From Alkalicaulis satelles (GTDB taxonomy: Bacteria; Pseudomonadota; Alphaproteobacteria; Caulobacterales; Maricaulaceae), in assembly GCF_008630495.1 (NCBI RefSeq), contig NZ_VWOJ01000003.1:124001-188000 (forward strand): a stretch of DNA of 64,000 nucleotides, given 5' to 3'. The notes under the pieces are model-generated. The model saw only the letters and a program-made list of their open reading frames with translations. It was not told the DNA's origin and ran no database searches. Positions within the stretch are counted from its first letter, which is position 1. Every line of letters starts with the position of its first letter. Made by a program: the position numbers and the translations under genes. Below are positions 35,819-44,113 of this stretch, in pieces.

Positions 35819-37147
35819 TCAATTGCGTTCGTCCTTGCCTGGAGCACCATCCTCCTCTTCGGGGTAGTATTCATCCTCGGCCATGGCCAGAGCTTCCTGG
35901 GAAGTGGCGTAGATCGGCACGAAATGGCATTGCTCTTCCGGCGCCAGCGCCTTGCCCTTGCGCAGGCGGTAGATGCAGTAAGCGCCCATCGCCGCCAGAG
36001 CCGCGGCCATGCCGCCAAATAGCGCGTAACCGCCCAGAACGCCCATCAGCACGCCGGCTGCGAACGGACCAATCGCTGCGCCGATGGCGAAAAACTGCAA
36101 CAGGCCGCGCGTGGCCTCCAGCACCTGATCAGGGCGCAACATGTCATGGGTGCGCGCCACGGTGAGGCCGTAAATCGGAAACACCAGCGCGCCAAAGAGA
36201 AATGCGGCGCCAATCAAGGCATTGAACGAGATGGCCGCCGTCACCGACACCAGGGCGGCAGCCACGGACGCAAGAATCGTCACGCCGGCTATGACCTTGC
36301 GCCGGTCACGGGAATCCGAGAAGCGTCCTACAGGAAACTGCGAGATCATGCCGCCAACGATGGCGACAAACATGAAAACCGCCACCTGATTGCGGTCATA
36401 TCCCAGATCGGTGATGAACACCGGCGCCATGCCCCAGAAGGCGCCGCCGACAATACCGCTGACCAGACAGCCTATGACCCCGACCGGAGACGCCTTGAGC
36501 AAGGCTTTCAGGCCAAGTCCGCCGGCCGGTTGCGGTGCGGGCGCGCTCACGCGCACCACGGTTGTGGGCACAAGGGACAGGACAAACAAAACAGCGGCCA
36601 CGCTGAACAGCACGAAGGTGGCCGGATCCCCGGCCATGAGCAGAAGCTGACCGGCCGCCACAGCGGAGAGATTGACCACCATATAGACAGAGAAAACGCG
36701 GCCGCGCGCGTCAGCGGGCGCCTGGGCGTTGAGCCAGCTTTCAATCACCAAGGCCAATCCGACAACGGCGATGCCCGATATCAGCCGGAACACCACCCAT
36801 GGCCACACCTCAACCCAAATGGCGTGGGCCAGCGCCATGGCCGTGAAAACTGCAGCGAACGCGGCGAAGGCGCGGATGTGACCGACCTGCTGGATGATGT
36901 GAACACACACATAGGCGCCAATGATGAAGCCCACGAAATAGGACGACATGATCAGGCCGATCCAGGCTGGAGCGAAGTCCTCCAGGCTGGCGCGCACGCC
37001 CAGAAGCGTGCCGAACAGGCCCGTTCCCATATACAGCAAGGCTGTGGTGAGCAGCAGAACGATGAGCGTGATGCGCGGCGTAACCAGCGTCTCGATGGTG
37101 TGGCCGGAGGCGGCCGGATTGTCCGTTGTCATGGAACCAGGATGCAT
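35819..37147 (-). CDS. MFS transporter (YcaD-like, 12 segments)
   Basis: A 442-residue inner membrane transporter of the major facilitator superfamily. About 12 hydrophobic segments run from residue 25 to 405. FSVYMVVNLSAVAAGQLLLM lies in the middle of the N-half, and the loop RFSDSRDRRKVIAG between segments 8 and 9 is the usual MFS A-like motif. The C-terminal tail is acidic (EDEYYPEEEDGA). The sequence looks like the YcaD/proton-coupled branch with no known substrate. The first ATG is 37147; ATG 37132 is an alternative. It is convergent with the adenosine kinase gene. Confidence 0.9.
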   Translation of the reverse strand: MHPGSMTTDNPAASGHTIETLVTPRITLIVLLLTTALLYMGTGLFGTLLGVRASLEDFAPAWIGLIMSSYFVGFIIGAYVCVHIIQQVGHIRAFAAFAAVFTAMALAHAIWVEVWPWVVFRLISGIAVVGLALVIESWLNAQAPADARGRVFSVYMVVNLSAVAAGQLLLMAGDPATFVLFSVAAVLFVLSLVPTTVVRVSAPAPQPAGGLGLKALLKASPVGVIGCLVSGIVGGAFWGMAPVFITDLGYDRNQVAVFMFVAIVGGMISQFPVGRFSDSRDRRKVIAGVTILASVAAALVSVTAAISFNALIGAAFLFGALVFPIYGLTVARTHDMLRPDQVLEATRGLLQFFAIGAAIGPFAAGVLMGVLGGYALFGGMAAALAAMGAYCIYRLRKGKALAPEEQCHFVPIYATSQEALAMAEDEYYPEEEDGAPGKDERN

Positions 37148-37183
37148 TTGGGAGGATTACGGTTTTTCAGACGGCCGTCAGGA

Positions 37184-37381
37184 TCAACGCGGCTTGAACA
37201 CGCGATACACCATCGGGCCAAACAGCGCGCCCAGAACAAATGGGACCCCTATGATCAAAATACGGTTGGTTTCAAATGACCAAAACAAAAATTTCACCTC
37301 TACGAGCGCCATATTTTGCACAGCAAAAATTATAACCACTCCCAAAAGAATAATGGCGATGACCTTAAGCGCTATATTCAC
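37184..37381 (-). CDS. LapA-like (DUF1049) small membrane protein
   Basis: A 65-residue protein with two hydrophobic helices (about 5-25 and 41-60), joined by VEVKFLFWSFETNRILI. This matches the LapA/DUF1049 fold linked to lipopolysaccharide assembly at the inner membrane. The start is GTG 37381, with GGAG six bases upstream in GCGGAGTTTAAA; an ATG frame from 37429 would add 16 charged residues. The stretch is AT-richer than its neighbours. It lies directly upstream of the MFS gene on the same strand. Confidence 0.8.
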   Translation of the reverse strand: MNIALKVIAIILLGVVIIFAVQNMALVEVKFLFWSFETNRILIIGVPFVLGALFGPMVYRVFKPR

Positions 37382-37462
37382 TTTAAACTCCGCTATCTTG
37401 CCTCGGCGCCGATCGGAACAACCAGCCAATAATCGGTAATTATACTGTTTGATACATGGAAA

Positions 37463-37654
37463 TCAAATCTGATCATTTGCGACACTGGCACGCCGGGGCA
37501 GCGCACCGACAGAGCGCTCCGGAGCGGACAGGCCATACCCCTTGCTCTGACAGGCTTCTTCACGGGCCTGCCGCGCCGTTTCAAACCCTGGTCGCGGCGG
37601 CTCAATGAACGGTTTCAGCCGCTTAACCCAATATTCAGCACGCCCGGCCATCAT
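37463..37654 (-). CDS. Possible small hypothetical protein
   Basis: A frame of about 63 residues from ATG 37654 (or 37651), divergent from the GGDEF-EAL gene. The product is Arg/Ala/Glu-rich with one cysteine (GFETARQAREEACQSKGYG) and lacks a signal peptide or membrane helix. The ribosome site is weak. It is kept only because no better frame covers this stretch and the composition is not that of a mere shadow. Confidence 0.3.
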   Translation of the reverse strand: MMAGRAEYWVKRLKPFIEPPRPGFETARQAREEACQSKGYGLSAPERSVGALPRRASVANDQI

Positions 37655-37707
37655 GGCGCTCAATCAAGGCGTCCGTTGCGGGCGTCAGGCTGGATGCCGG
37701 GGGCTCC

Positions 37708-39801
37708 ATGGCGCCGATCAGACATGCCATTGCACGCGTGATGCGTTCGCTGGTGATCAAGTTCACGCTGCTTAGCGGCCTCATCCTGATCCTGGCGACC
37801 ACTGCGCTGATGAGCGTGGAGTACTATCTCAAACGCGCCGAGAATACCGAAACGGGTCTGGCTCACGCCCAGATCATCACCGAGCTGTTCGCCACTACGC
37901 TGGCCCCGGCCATCGCGGCCGGCGATACGGCCTTCCTGGAACAACGCCTGAGCCATTTCGCAGACCGCCCCGACGTGGACGGGCTTTACGCCGTCAATGT
38001 CAGCCGCACCGTGATCGCCGCCGAAGGCGATGTACCGGTGACCCCGGGCATGCGCGCCGCTGACGCCCTGCTGCAATCGGCGCTGGGCGCGGTGGACACA
38101 CGGATCGAGACCGTGGGCGATGATATCCATGTGGCCGCCGTCGCTGTTCATGACGGACGGGTGGTGGGCGCGGTAATGACTGCGGTTCCGATCCATGCCG
38201 TGGCGCGCCCGGCGGGCGAGATTCTGCGCCGCCAGCTGGCGCTGGCGCTGGGCGCACTGCTGGTCTTCCTGCCCCTGGTGGCCTTTGTGGTGCAGCGCGC
38301 GCTGAGCCCCATGCGCAAGCTGATCGAGGCGGCGCGCGCGGCGTCATCGCGCAATCTGGACATCCGCATCGATATCCGCACCGGCGACGAGCTGGAGCTG
38401 CTGGCTAATGCCTTCAACCGCATGTTCGCGCGCCTGGAGGCGAGCGTGAAGCGGGTTCATCGCCTGGCCTATGTGGACATGATCACCGAGCTGCCCAATC
38501 GCGAACGCTTCCGCAAGGAAGTCGAGCGCGTCACCCGCGAGGCGGCCGACACGGACCGCGAGGGTGCGGTGCTGTTTCTCGATCTCGACCGGTTCAAGCG
38601 GGTCAATGATTCGCTGGGCATTGGCGAGGGCGACCGGCTGTTGGACGCGGTAGCCCGGCGTCTGCGCGAAGCGGCGCGCGGCTGGGATCTGGCCCATGGC
38701 GAGACCGGAGCCGAGCCCTCCATGGTGGCGCGCCTGGGCGGAGACGAGTTCACCGTGCTGATGCCGCATGTGCGCGATGTGGCGGACGCAGCGCGCCTGG
38801 CCCGGAGGATCATCGACTCGGTGCGCCGTCCATTCGAGATTTCCGGCCACCAGGTCTTCCTGGGCGTGTCAGCAGGCATCGCCGTGTTCCCGCGCGACGG
38901 GGACGATCCCGAAACCCTGCTGCGCCACGCCGATCTCGCCATGGCGGCAGCCAAGCGCAATGGCGGCAATGCGTTCGAGTATTTCGAAGCCTCCATGAAC
39001 CGCAGCGCCTTCGAGCGTCTGGTGCTGGAGAACGAGCTGCGCGAAGCGGTGCGTGATGACCAGCTGGTGGTGTTCTACCAGCCCAAAATCAGCTTCGCCG
39101 ATGGCGGCATCTCCGGCGCAGAGGCGCTGGTGCGATGGCGCCACCCGACTGCGGGCATGCTCTCGCCGGGCGCCTTCATCCAGGCGGCGGAGGAGTGCGG
39201 GCTGATCGGGGAGATCGGGAACTGGGTGTTGCGCCGCGCCTGCCGCGACGCCGAAGCCATGCGCCAGACCGGCATCGCCATGCCGGTGGCGGTCAATGTC
39301 TCGGCCATGCAGTTCGAAAGCGAAGACTTCGCGCACCGGGTCATCGAGGCCCTTGATGAGTCCGGCCTCCCTCCGCACATGCTGGAGCTGGAGCTGACCG
39401 AATCCACCGCCATGCGCGACCCCGAGCGCGTGATCGCCCAGATCGCGCCGCTGCGCGAGATGGGCGTCACCTTCGCGATTGACGATTTCGGCACCGGCCA
39501 TTCGAGCCTGTCCTATCTCACGCGCATGCCCTTCGACGTGTTCAAGATCGACCAGAGCTTTGTGCGCAACATGATGGATGACGAACACGCGCGCATCGTG
39601 GTCGACACCATCCTGGCCATGGCCCGTTCGCTGAAGCTGAAGACCGTGGCCGAAGGCGTGGAGACGCCCGAGCAATACGCCGCGTTGCGCGAGCTCGGCG
39701 CGACGCTGGCGCAGGGCTATCTGTTCGCCCGGCCCATGCCCCTGGACGAGTATGAGCGCTTCGCCGCGCCCGGCGGATTTTCCGCCAGCGCCGTCAGCTG
39801 A
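37708..39801 (+). CDS. Membrane GGDEF-EAL protein (diguanylate cyclase/phosphodiesterase)
   Basis: A 697-residue protein that may make and break cyclic di-GMP. It has an N-terminal membrane helix (about 14-35), a small periplasmic sensor (about 36-170), a second helix (about 173-193) and a HAMP-like linker (194-246). A GGDEF domain follows with intact GGDEF near 344-348, then an EAL domain with intact EALVRW near 472. NVSAMQF, ELTESTAM, the catalytic DDFGTGHSSLSYL (about 592) and KIDQSFV are also present. All key motifs of both domains are intact, so it may be truly bifunctional or switchable. The periplasmic part should sense an unknown signal. Confidence 0.96.
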   Translation: MAPIRHAIARVMRSLVIKFTLLSGLILILATTALMSVEYYLKRAENTETGLAHAQIITELFATTLAPAIAAGDTAFLEQRLSHFADRPDVDGLYAVNVSRTVIAAEGDVPVTPGMRAADALLQSALGAVDTRIETVGDDIHVAAVAVHDGRVVGAVMTAVPIHAVARPAGEILRRQLALALGALLVFLPLVAFVVQRALSPMRKLIEAARAASSRNLDIRIDIRTGDELELLANAFNRMFARLEASVKRVHRLAYVDMITELPNRERFRKEVERVTREAADTDREGAVLFLDLDRFKRVNDSLGIGEGDRLLDAVARRLREAARGWDLAHGETGAEPSMVARLGGDEFTVLMPHVRDVADAARLARRIIDSVRRPFEISGHQVFLGVSAGIAVFPRDGDDPETLLRHADLAMAAAKRNGGNAFEYFEASMNRSAFERLVLENELREAVRDDQLVVFYQPKISFADGGISGAEALVRWRHPTAGMLSPGAFIQAAEECGLIGEIGNWVLRRACRDAEAMRQTGIAMPVAVNVSAMQFESEDFAHRVIEALDESGLPPHMLELELTESTAMRDPERVIAQIAPLREMGVTFAIDDFGTGHSSLSYLTRMPFDVFKIDQSFVRNMMDDEHARIVVDTILAMARSLKLKTVAEGVETPEQYAALRELGATLAQGYLFARPMPLDEYERFAAPGGFSASAVS

Positions 39802-39875
39802 AAGCCGGCCGCAAGGATTTGAAGCATGTGGTATTTTAGCCACTCACAAATCCTTTCTCGAATTTAATTGAACAA

Positions 39876-40055
39876 ACCAGGCCAGTTGTGGCATAAATGC
39901 ACTTGCGGCTTTCACAAGCCGCGCCCTGGTGAATGCCGTCCCCCCGCGAGCACGCCAGGACAAGCCGGACCCCTCCCGGCATTCAGACGCGCCCTTACCC
40001 CGGGGCGCGCCCAAGCAGCGCCCGGCGGCCCCCCACCGCCGGGCGCGCCATTTTC
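39876..40055 (+). ncRNA. Candidate structured small RNA ending in a terminator hairpin
   Basis: Successive stems can be paired by eye. ACCAGG (39876-39881) pairs CCTGGT (39925-39930) and encloses GCGGCTT/AAGCCGC (39905-39911/39916-39922) and a short GTGGCAT/ATGCAC stem. TGAATGCCG (39930-39938) pairs CGGCATTCA (39977-39985). GCGCCC (39989-39994) pairs GGGCGC (40003-40008). GCGCCCGGCGG (40018-40028) pairs CCGCCGGGCGC (40036-40046) and is followed by ATTTTC. An AT-rich stretch precedes it. I do not recognise it as a known RNA family. Confidence 0.45.
40018..40055 (+). terminator. Terminator-like hairpin
   Basis: A perfect 11-bp stem (40018-40028 with 40036-40046) with loop CCCCCCA and a downstream ATTTTC. 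It would end the candidate RNA or transcripts from the GGDEF-EAL gene about 220 bases upstream. Confidence 0.65.
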
Positions 40056-40136
40056 AGATCCCCTGTATGCGTTCCGGTTTTTCACGCCCTGATATCAGCA
40101 CTTGGGGCGCGGGCGGGGCGGGGCTAGAAACGCTCC

Positions 40137-40751
40137 ATGACCGGATTTGACCCTGACCGCAGCGGCGAAGACGAGATCGCGCGCCTGCTGGATGAAATCC
40201 CGCTCCTGTTCAAGGCGCGCGCCTTTGCCGAATCCCTGAACGATCCGGCCTTCTTCTCGCGCCTGGGCGAGCGTCTGGACGTGCGTGAACAGGCGCTGGC
40301 GCGCGCCTATCTCGACGGGCTGGGCTTTCCCGAAGGCGAGCCGGCCCTGCTGGGCTCCTGGGAGGACGCGGTGGGGGTGGCTGAAACCCTCGACCAGAAC
40401 CCGGCGGCCTGGGAGGCCGAGGAAATGTTGCGCGCCGCCCTCACCGCCCGGGTGCTGGAGCGCCTGGACGAAGAAGCGCTGAACGCGGCCTACGCCCTGG
40501 TCCAGTCGCGCATCGGAGAGCACGCCCGCGACGCTGCCGAGGCCAGCGCGGCCATGGACGACATGTATGACGAGGACGTGGTCAACGCCGCCGCGGGCGG
40601 GCTGGTCCAGGCCGCCCATGGCGCAGTGCTGGTGCTGCTGGCCGAGGCTGAGGACGAAGACCCGCCTCATCCCTTCCTGGCGCGCTGGCGCCTGTTCGTG
40701 CGCGGACGCTGGCCGGTGGCCGTATCGGGCGCCAGCTATAACATCCTGTAA
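40137..40751 (+). CDS. Conserved-looking hypothetical helical protein
   Basis: A 204-residue acidic, helix-rich cytoplasmic protein with many Ala/Glu/Leu heptads and no signal peptide or membrane segment. DEIPLLFKARAFAESLNDP near residue 20, LDQNPAAWEAEEML near 85 and HPFLARWRLFVRGRWPVAVSG near 180 are its most distinctive parts. Codon use matches neighbours, and it ends 21 bases before xth, with which it may be co-transcribed. I do not recognise a family and assign no function. Confidence 0.75.
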   Translation: MTGFDPDRSGEDEIARLLDEIPLLFKARAFAESLNDPAFFSRLGERLDVREQALARAYLDGLGFPEGEPALLGSWEDAVGVAETLDQNPAAWEAEEMLRAALTARVLERLDEEALNAAYALVQSRIGEHARDAAEASAAMDDMYDEDVVNAAAGGLVQAAHGAVLVLLAEAEDEDPPHPFLARWRLFVRGRWPVAVSGASYNIL

Positions 40752-40772
40752 CCCCGGCTGGAGCCCGACCTT

Positions 40773-41582
40773 ATGCGCCCCCTCACCCTTGCCAGCTGGA
40801 ATGTCAATTCAGTGCGATTGCGCGCGCCCCAGATCGCCCGCTTCGCGGACATGGCCCGGCCCGATGTGATCTGCCTGCAGGAGATCAAGTGCCTCGAGGA
40901 CCAGTTCCCTCACAAGATCTTCGCCGATATGGGCTATCCCCACGCCGCTGTCACCGGCCAGAAGGGCATGCACGGCGTGGCCGTGGTCTCACGCCTGCCC
41001 ATCGAGGCGCTGGACCCTCACCCGCTCTGTCCCAAGGACGAGGCGCGCCAGCAGCGCGTGAAGATCGAAGGCGTCGAGATCCTCAATCTCTACATCCCCG
41101 CCGGCGGCGACGAACCGGATCCGGACACCAATCCGCGCTTCCGCCACAAGCTCGATTTCCTGGGCGTGCTCGAAACCTACCTGGCCGGGCGCAAGGACGA
41201 GCCGGGCGCGCGGGTGCTTACCGGCGATCTCAATATCGCGCCGCTCGAGCATGATGTCTGGTCGCACAAGCAGCTGCTCAAGGTCATCTCTCATACGCCC
41301 GTGGAAACCGAGGCGCTGGAACGCCTGCGCAAGGCGGGCGGCTGGACCGATGCGGCCCGCGCCCTGATCCCGGAGCCGGAAAAGCTGTTCACCTGGTGGA
41401 GCTACCGCAATCGCGACTGGCGAAAGTCCAACCGGGGCCGGCGCCTCGATCACATCTGGGTCAATGGCGATCTGGAAGCTGCGGCGCTGTCAGGCGGGCG
41501 CGCGGGCTTCAAGGTCTGGGAAGACTGCCGCGACTGGCCCCAGCCCTCCGATCACGCCCCGGTGACGCTGGAATTGCGCTAG
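40773..41582 (+). CDS. xth: Exodeoxyribonuclease III
   Basis: A 269-residue EEP-fold nuclease that cleaves at abasic sites and removes 3' blocks in base excision repair. Motifs in order are SWNVNSVRLRAPQI (about 7-20), CLQEIKCLE with the metal-binding Glu near 34, LNLYIPAGG near 105, the catalytic TGDLNIAPLEHDVW near 150, RRLDHIWV near 225 and the terminal SDHAPVTLEL with Asp-His. Length equals the E. coli enzyme. No signal peptide is present. Confidence 0.95.
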   Translation: MRPLTLASWNVNSVRLRAPQIARFADMARPDVICLQEIKCLEDQFPHKIFADMGYPHAAVTGQKGMHGVAVVSRLPIEALDPHPLCPKDEARQQRVKIEGVEILNLYIPAGGDEPDPDTNPRFRHKLDFLGVLETYLAGRKDEPGARVLTGDLNIAPLEHDVWSHKQLLKVISHTPVETEALERLRKAGGWTDAARALIPEPEKLFTWWSYRNRDWRKSNRGRRLDHIWVNGDLEAAALSGGRAGFKVWEDCRDWPQPSDHAPVTLELR

Positions 41583-41697
41583 CCAAGCGCCCGCCGCCAT
41601 ACGGTTCCGGGATGACCCCGCGCACGCGAAGTGGTAGACTCTGCTCCTGACAGGCGGGTCCAGAGCGCCGCCAGACATCCTGAGTCAGGGAGATTTC

Positions 41698-41901
41698 ATG
41701 AACCTGCGTCAGATCGTCCAGTCTCTTCTGGGACTGGTAATCTTCGCCCTGAGCGTGATCGCCGCTGGGGCGCTCACCACCCAGCATCTGGCGCGCGAGA
41801 CCGCCAAAAGCATCTGCGCGCAAAATGGGGTTCACACGGTGGACACCTCGCCTCTCGGGCTGACGATAGAATGCCGTTCGCCAGAGGACGCAGGGCGCTG
41901 A
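41698..41901 (+). CDS. Small single-span membrane protein, unknown
   Basis: A 67-residue protein with one hydrophobic helix (about 6-27, LLGLVIFALSVIAAGALTT) followed by a short hydrophilic tail with two cysteines, in SICAQNGVHTVDTS and TIECRSPED. The ATG follows CAGGGAGATTTC, a good ribosome site. The tail is probably periplasmic, with a possible disulfide (inference). Its neighbours give no clue to function. Confidence 0.65.
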   Translation: MNLRQIVQSLLGLVIFALSVIAAGALTTQHLARETAKSICAQNGVHTVDTSPLGLTIECRSPEDAGR

Positions 41902-41907
41902 AGCCCT

Positions 41908-42465
41908 TCAGGGCGCGCTGCGCTGATAATGCACCACCACGCCTTCGGGTTCGGCGGTCTCGCCAGTTTCGGAAAAGCCGGTTTTCTCCAGTACGCGGCG
42001 CGCGCCGATCAGGTGAGCCAGCGTGCGTGCGCGCACGGATTTGACCCGGGGATCGCTGAACGCCCAAGCCAGCAGCCCCTCCACCGCCTCGGTGGCCAGG
42101 CCCTGCTCGCGGAAGCTGGGCAGCATGGCGTAGCCCACCTCGATCACCCCGTCTGCGCCCGGCGGGCCGTAGAAACCGCCCGTGCCCACAGCCCGGTCCG
42201 GACCGCCTTGCATGAGCATGAGGAAAGCCCAGGCGCGCCAACCGGTTTCCTCCGGCGTCGCCATCAGGGCGTCGAGCGTGCGGCGCATGGACGGCAGATC
42301 GATCAGCTCGGGCGGCCAGGCCGGCTCGCGCCGGGCGGCCAGCGCGGCGAAGAAGGCTTCGCGGTCCTCCAGCTGCAGGCGCGCCAGTTCGGCGTCCAGC
42401 GCCACAAGGCGCAAACGCGCCGTGCGCTGCTCGATGCGCCGTGCAGATTCAGCCGGTCCGGTCAT
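41908..42465 (-). CDS. GNAT family N-acetyltransferase (RimJ/RimL-like)
   Basis: A 185-residue acetyl-CoA-dependent N-acyltransferase. RLVALDAELARLQL near residue 20, VGTGGFYGPPGADGVIEVGYAML (about 95-117) and the acetyl-CoA loop SFREQGLATEAVEGLLAWAF (about 120-139) are typical of the family. SVRARTLAHLIGARRVLEKTGF then contains the usual helix before the last strands. The substrate may be a ribosomal protein N-terminus or a small amine and cannot be decided. It is convergent with the small membrane protein. Confidence 0.88.
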   Translation of the reverse strand: MTGPAESARRIEQRTARLRLVALDAELARLQLEDREAFFAALAARREPAWPPELIDLPSMRRTLDALMATPEETGWRAWAFLMLMQGGPDRAVGTGGFYGPPGADGVIEVGYAMLPSFREQGLATEAVEGLLAWAFSDPRVKSVRARTLAHLIGARRVLEKTGFSETGETAEPEGVVVHYQRSAP

Positions 42466-42558
42466 GGCCCGATATTACCCCGCTCCTCAGCCCAAGTTTA
42501 GTGTGCCCGCAGGCGCGCAGGCTTCCTAGCCATTAATTGTGACGCTTTACCCGAGCCC

Positions 42559-42575
42559 GCTGCGCAAGGCGCAGC
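42559..42575 (-). terminator. Hairpin after lpdA
   Basis: GCTGCGC (42559-42565) and GCGCAGC (42569-42575) form a perfect 7-bp stem with a three-base loop just beyond the lpdA stop. No T-run is present on either strand, so termination is only suggested. Confidence 0.4.
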
Positions 42576-42576
42576 A

Positions 42577-43980
42577 TTACATCTGCATCGTCCAGCCTTC
42601 CACGCCCATGGCCGCCTGGCGGATGGCTTCCGACAGGGTGGGGTGGGCGTGGGAGGTGCGCGCCACGTCTTCCGAAGACGCGCGGAACTCCATGGCCAGC
42701 GCCAGCTCGGCGATCATCTCGCCTGCATGCGGCCCGATGATATGGGCTCCCAGGATCTCGTCGGTCTTGGCGTCAGCAAGGATTTTCACCATGCCGTCGG
42801 TCTGGTGGATGGTGCGCGCGCGCGAATTGGCCATGAAAGGAAATTGCCCGGCCTTGAATTTGCGGCCTTGCTCTTTCAGCTGTTCCTCGGTGTAACCGAC
42901 CGAGGCGATCTCGGGGAAGGTGTAGACCACGTTGGGCGTGGCCAGATAATTGACATGGCCCGCCTTGCCCGCGATCAGCTCAGCGCAGGCTGCGCCGTCA
43001 TCCTCGGCCTTGTGGGCCAGCATCGGGCCATGGGTGGCGTCGCCGATCACCCACACGCCGTCCGCGGACGTCTTGAAATGCTCATTGGGGATGAAGCCGC
43101 GCTTGTCGGTTTCCACGCCCACTGTATCAAGGCCGAGGCCTTCAGTGTACGGACGCCGGCCGATGCACACCAGCACCACATCGGCCTCATGGCTCTGCTC
43201 GTCGCCGCCATCCGCCGCCTCGGTGACCACGGTGAGGCCGTCCTTGCCGGTTTTCACGCCCGTGACCTTGCGCGAAAGCTGGAACTTGACGCCCTGCTTT
43301 TCAAACAGCTTGCGCGCAGCTTTCGACACCGCCCCGTCCATGCCCGGCAGGACGCGGTCGAGATATTCCACCACGGTCACCTCGGAGCCCAGCCGGCGCC
43401 AGACCGAGCCCAGCTCCAGCCCGATCACGCCCGCCCCGATCACAGTGAGCTTTTTGGGAACCTCTTTAAGCTCCAGCGCGCCGGTGGACGACACGATGCG
43501 CTCTTCATCGATCTCCACGCCCGGAAGCGGGGTCACTTCGGAGCCGGTGGCGATGACGATATGGCGCGCCTCCAGCGTCTGGGCCTCGCCATCCTCGCCC
43601 GTCACCTTGACCTTGCCCTTGCCCGCAATCGCCCCGGCGCCGTGGAATACCTTGACCTTGTTCTTCTTCATCAGGAAGGCGACGCCGTCAGTGAGGCCTT
43701 TCACCGCGCTGGCCTTGCGCGCCATCATCTTGTCCAGGTCGAGTTTGAGCTCACCCACGCCGATGCCCATGTCGGCGAAATGCTTGTCAGCTTCTTCATA
43801 AAGCTCCGAGGCGTGCAGCAGCGCCTTGGACGGTATGCAGCCGACATTCAGGCAGGTGCCGCCCAGCGTCTTGCGCTTTTCGATCAGCGCGGTCTTCAGC
43901 CCCAGCTGGCCGGCGCGGATGGCGCAGTTATAGCCGCCCGGACCACCGCCAATAATGATGACGTCAAAGCTGTCGGCCAT
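42577..43980 (-). CDS. lpdA: Dihydrolipoyl dehydrogenase
   Basis: The E3 flavoprotein of 2-oxoacid dehydrogenase complexes, reoxidising dihydrolipoamide with NAD+. The 467-residue protein has FAD motif IIGGGPGGYNCAIRAGQ (9-25) and the redox disulfide Cys43/Cys48 in GGTCLNVGCIPSKALL. The NAD motif is GAGVIGLELGSVWRRLG near 185, and VIGDATHGPMLAHKAEDDG lies near 315. The C-terminal His446-Glu451 pair is in HPTLSEA. The E1 and E2 genes are not in this window, so it is either distal to them or shared. A GC hairpin (42559-42575) sits directly after its stop. Confidence 0.97.
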   Translation of the reverse strand: MADSFDVIIIGGGPGGYNCAIRAGQLGLKTALIEKRKTLGGTCLNVGCIPSKALLHASELYEEADKHFADMGIGVGELKLDLDKMMARKASAVKGLTDGVAFLMKKNKVKVFHGAGAIAGKGKVKVTGEDGEAQTLEARHIVIATGSEVTPLPGVEIDEERIVSSTGALELKEVPKKLTVIGAGVIGLELGSVWRRLGSEVTVVEYLDRVLPGMDGAVSKAARKLFEKQGVKFQLSRKVTGVKTGKDGLTVVTEAADGGDEQSHEADVVLVCIGRRPYTEGLGLDTVGVETDKRGFIPNEHFKTSADGVWVIGDATHGPMLAHKAEDDGAACAELIAGKAGHVNYLATPNVVYTFPEIASVGYTEEQLKEQGRKFKAGQFPFMANSRARTIHQTDGMVKILADAKTDEILGAHIIGPHAGEMIAELALAMEFRASSEDVARTSHAHPTLSEAIRQAAMGVEGWTMQM

Positions 43981-44113
43981 GGTGCGTAGACCCTTTCCTT
44001 ATTGCCCGGCGCTGGATGAGGAGGAGGAGGGGCGGGGCGCGTTTGGCCGCACCCTACTCCCCCCCGCGCTTGCGTCAACGCGATCTTGAAGCAGGCCAGT
44101 CCTGCATGAACGC

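Larger units (their letters stand above)
39802..40136. other. Gene-free region with dense secondary structure
   Basis: A 335-base stretch without a plausible gene. The first 70 bases are AT-rich, and the rest contains successive perfect hairpins (see the ncRNA candidate). The promoter of the hypothetical gene at 40137 should lie near its end. Confidence 0.5.
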
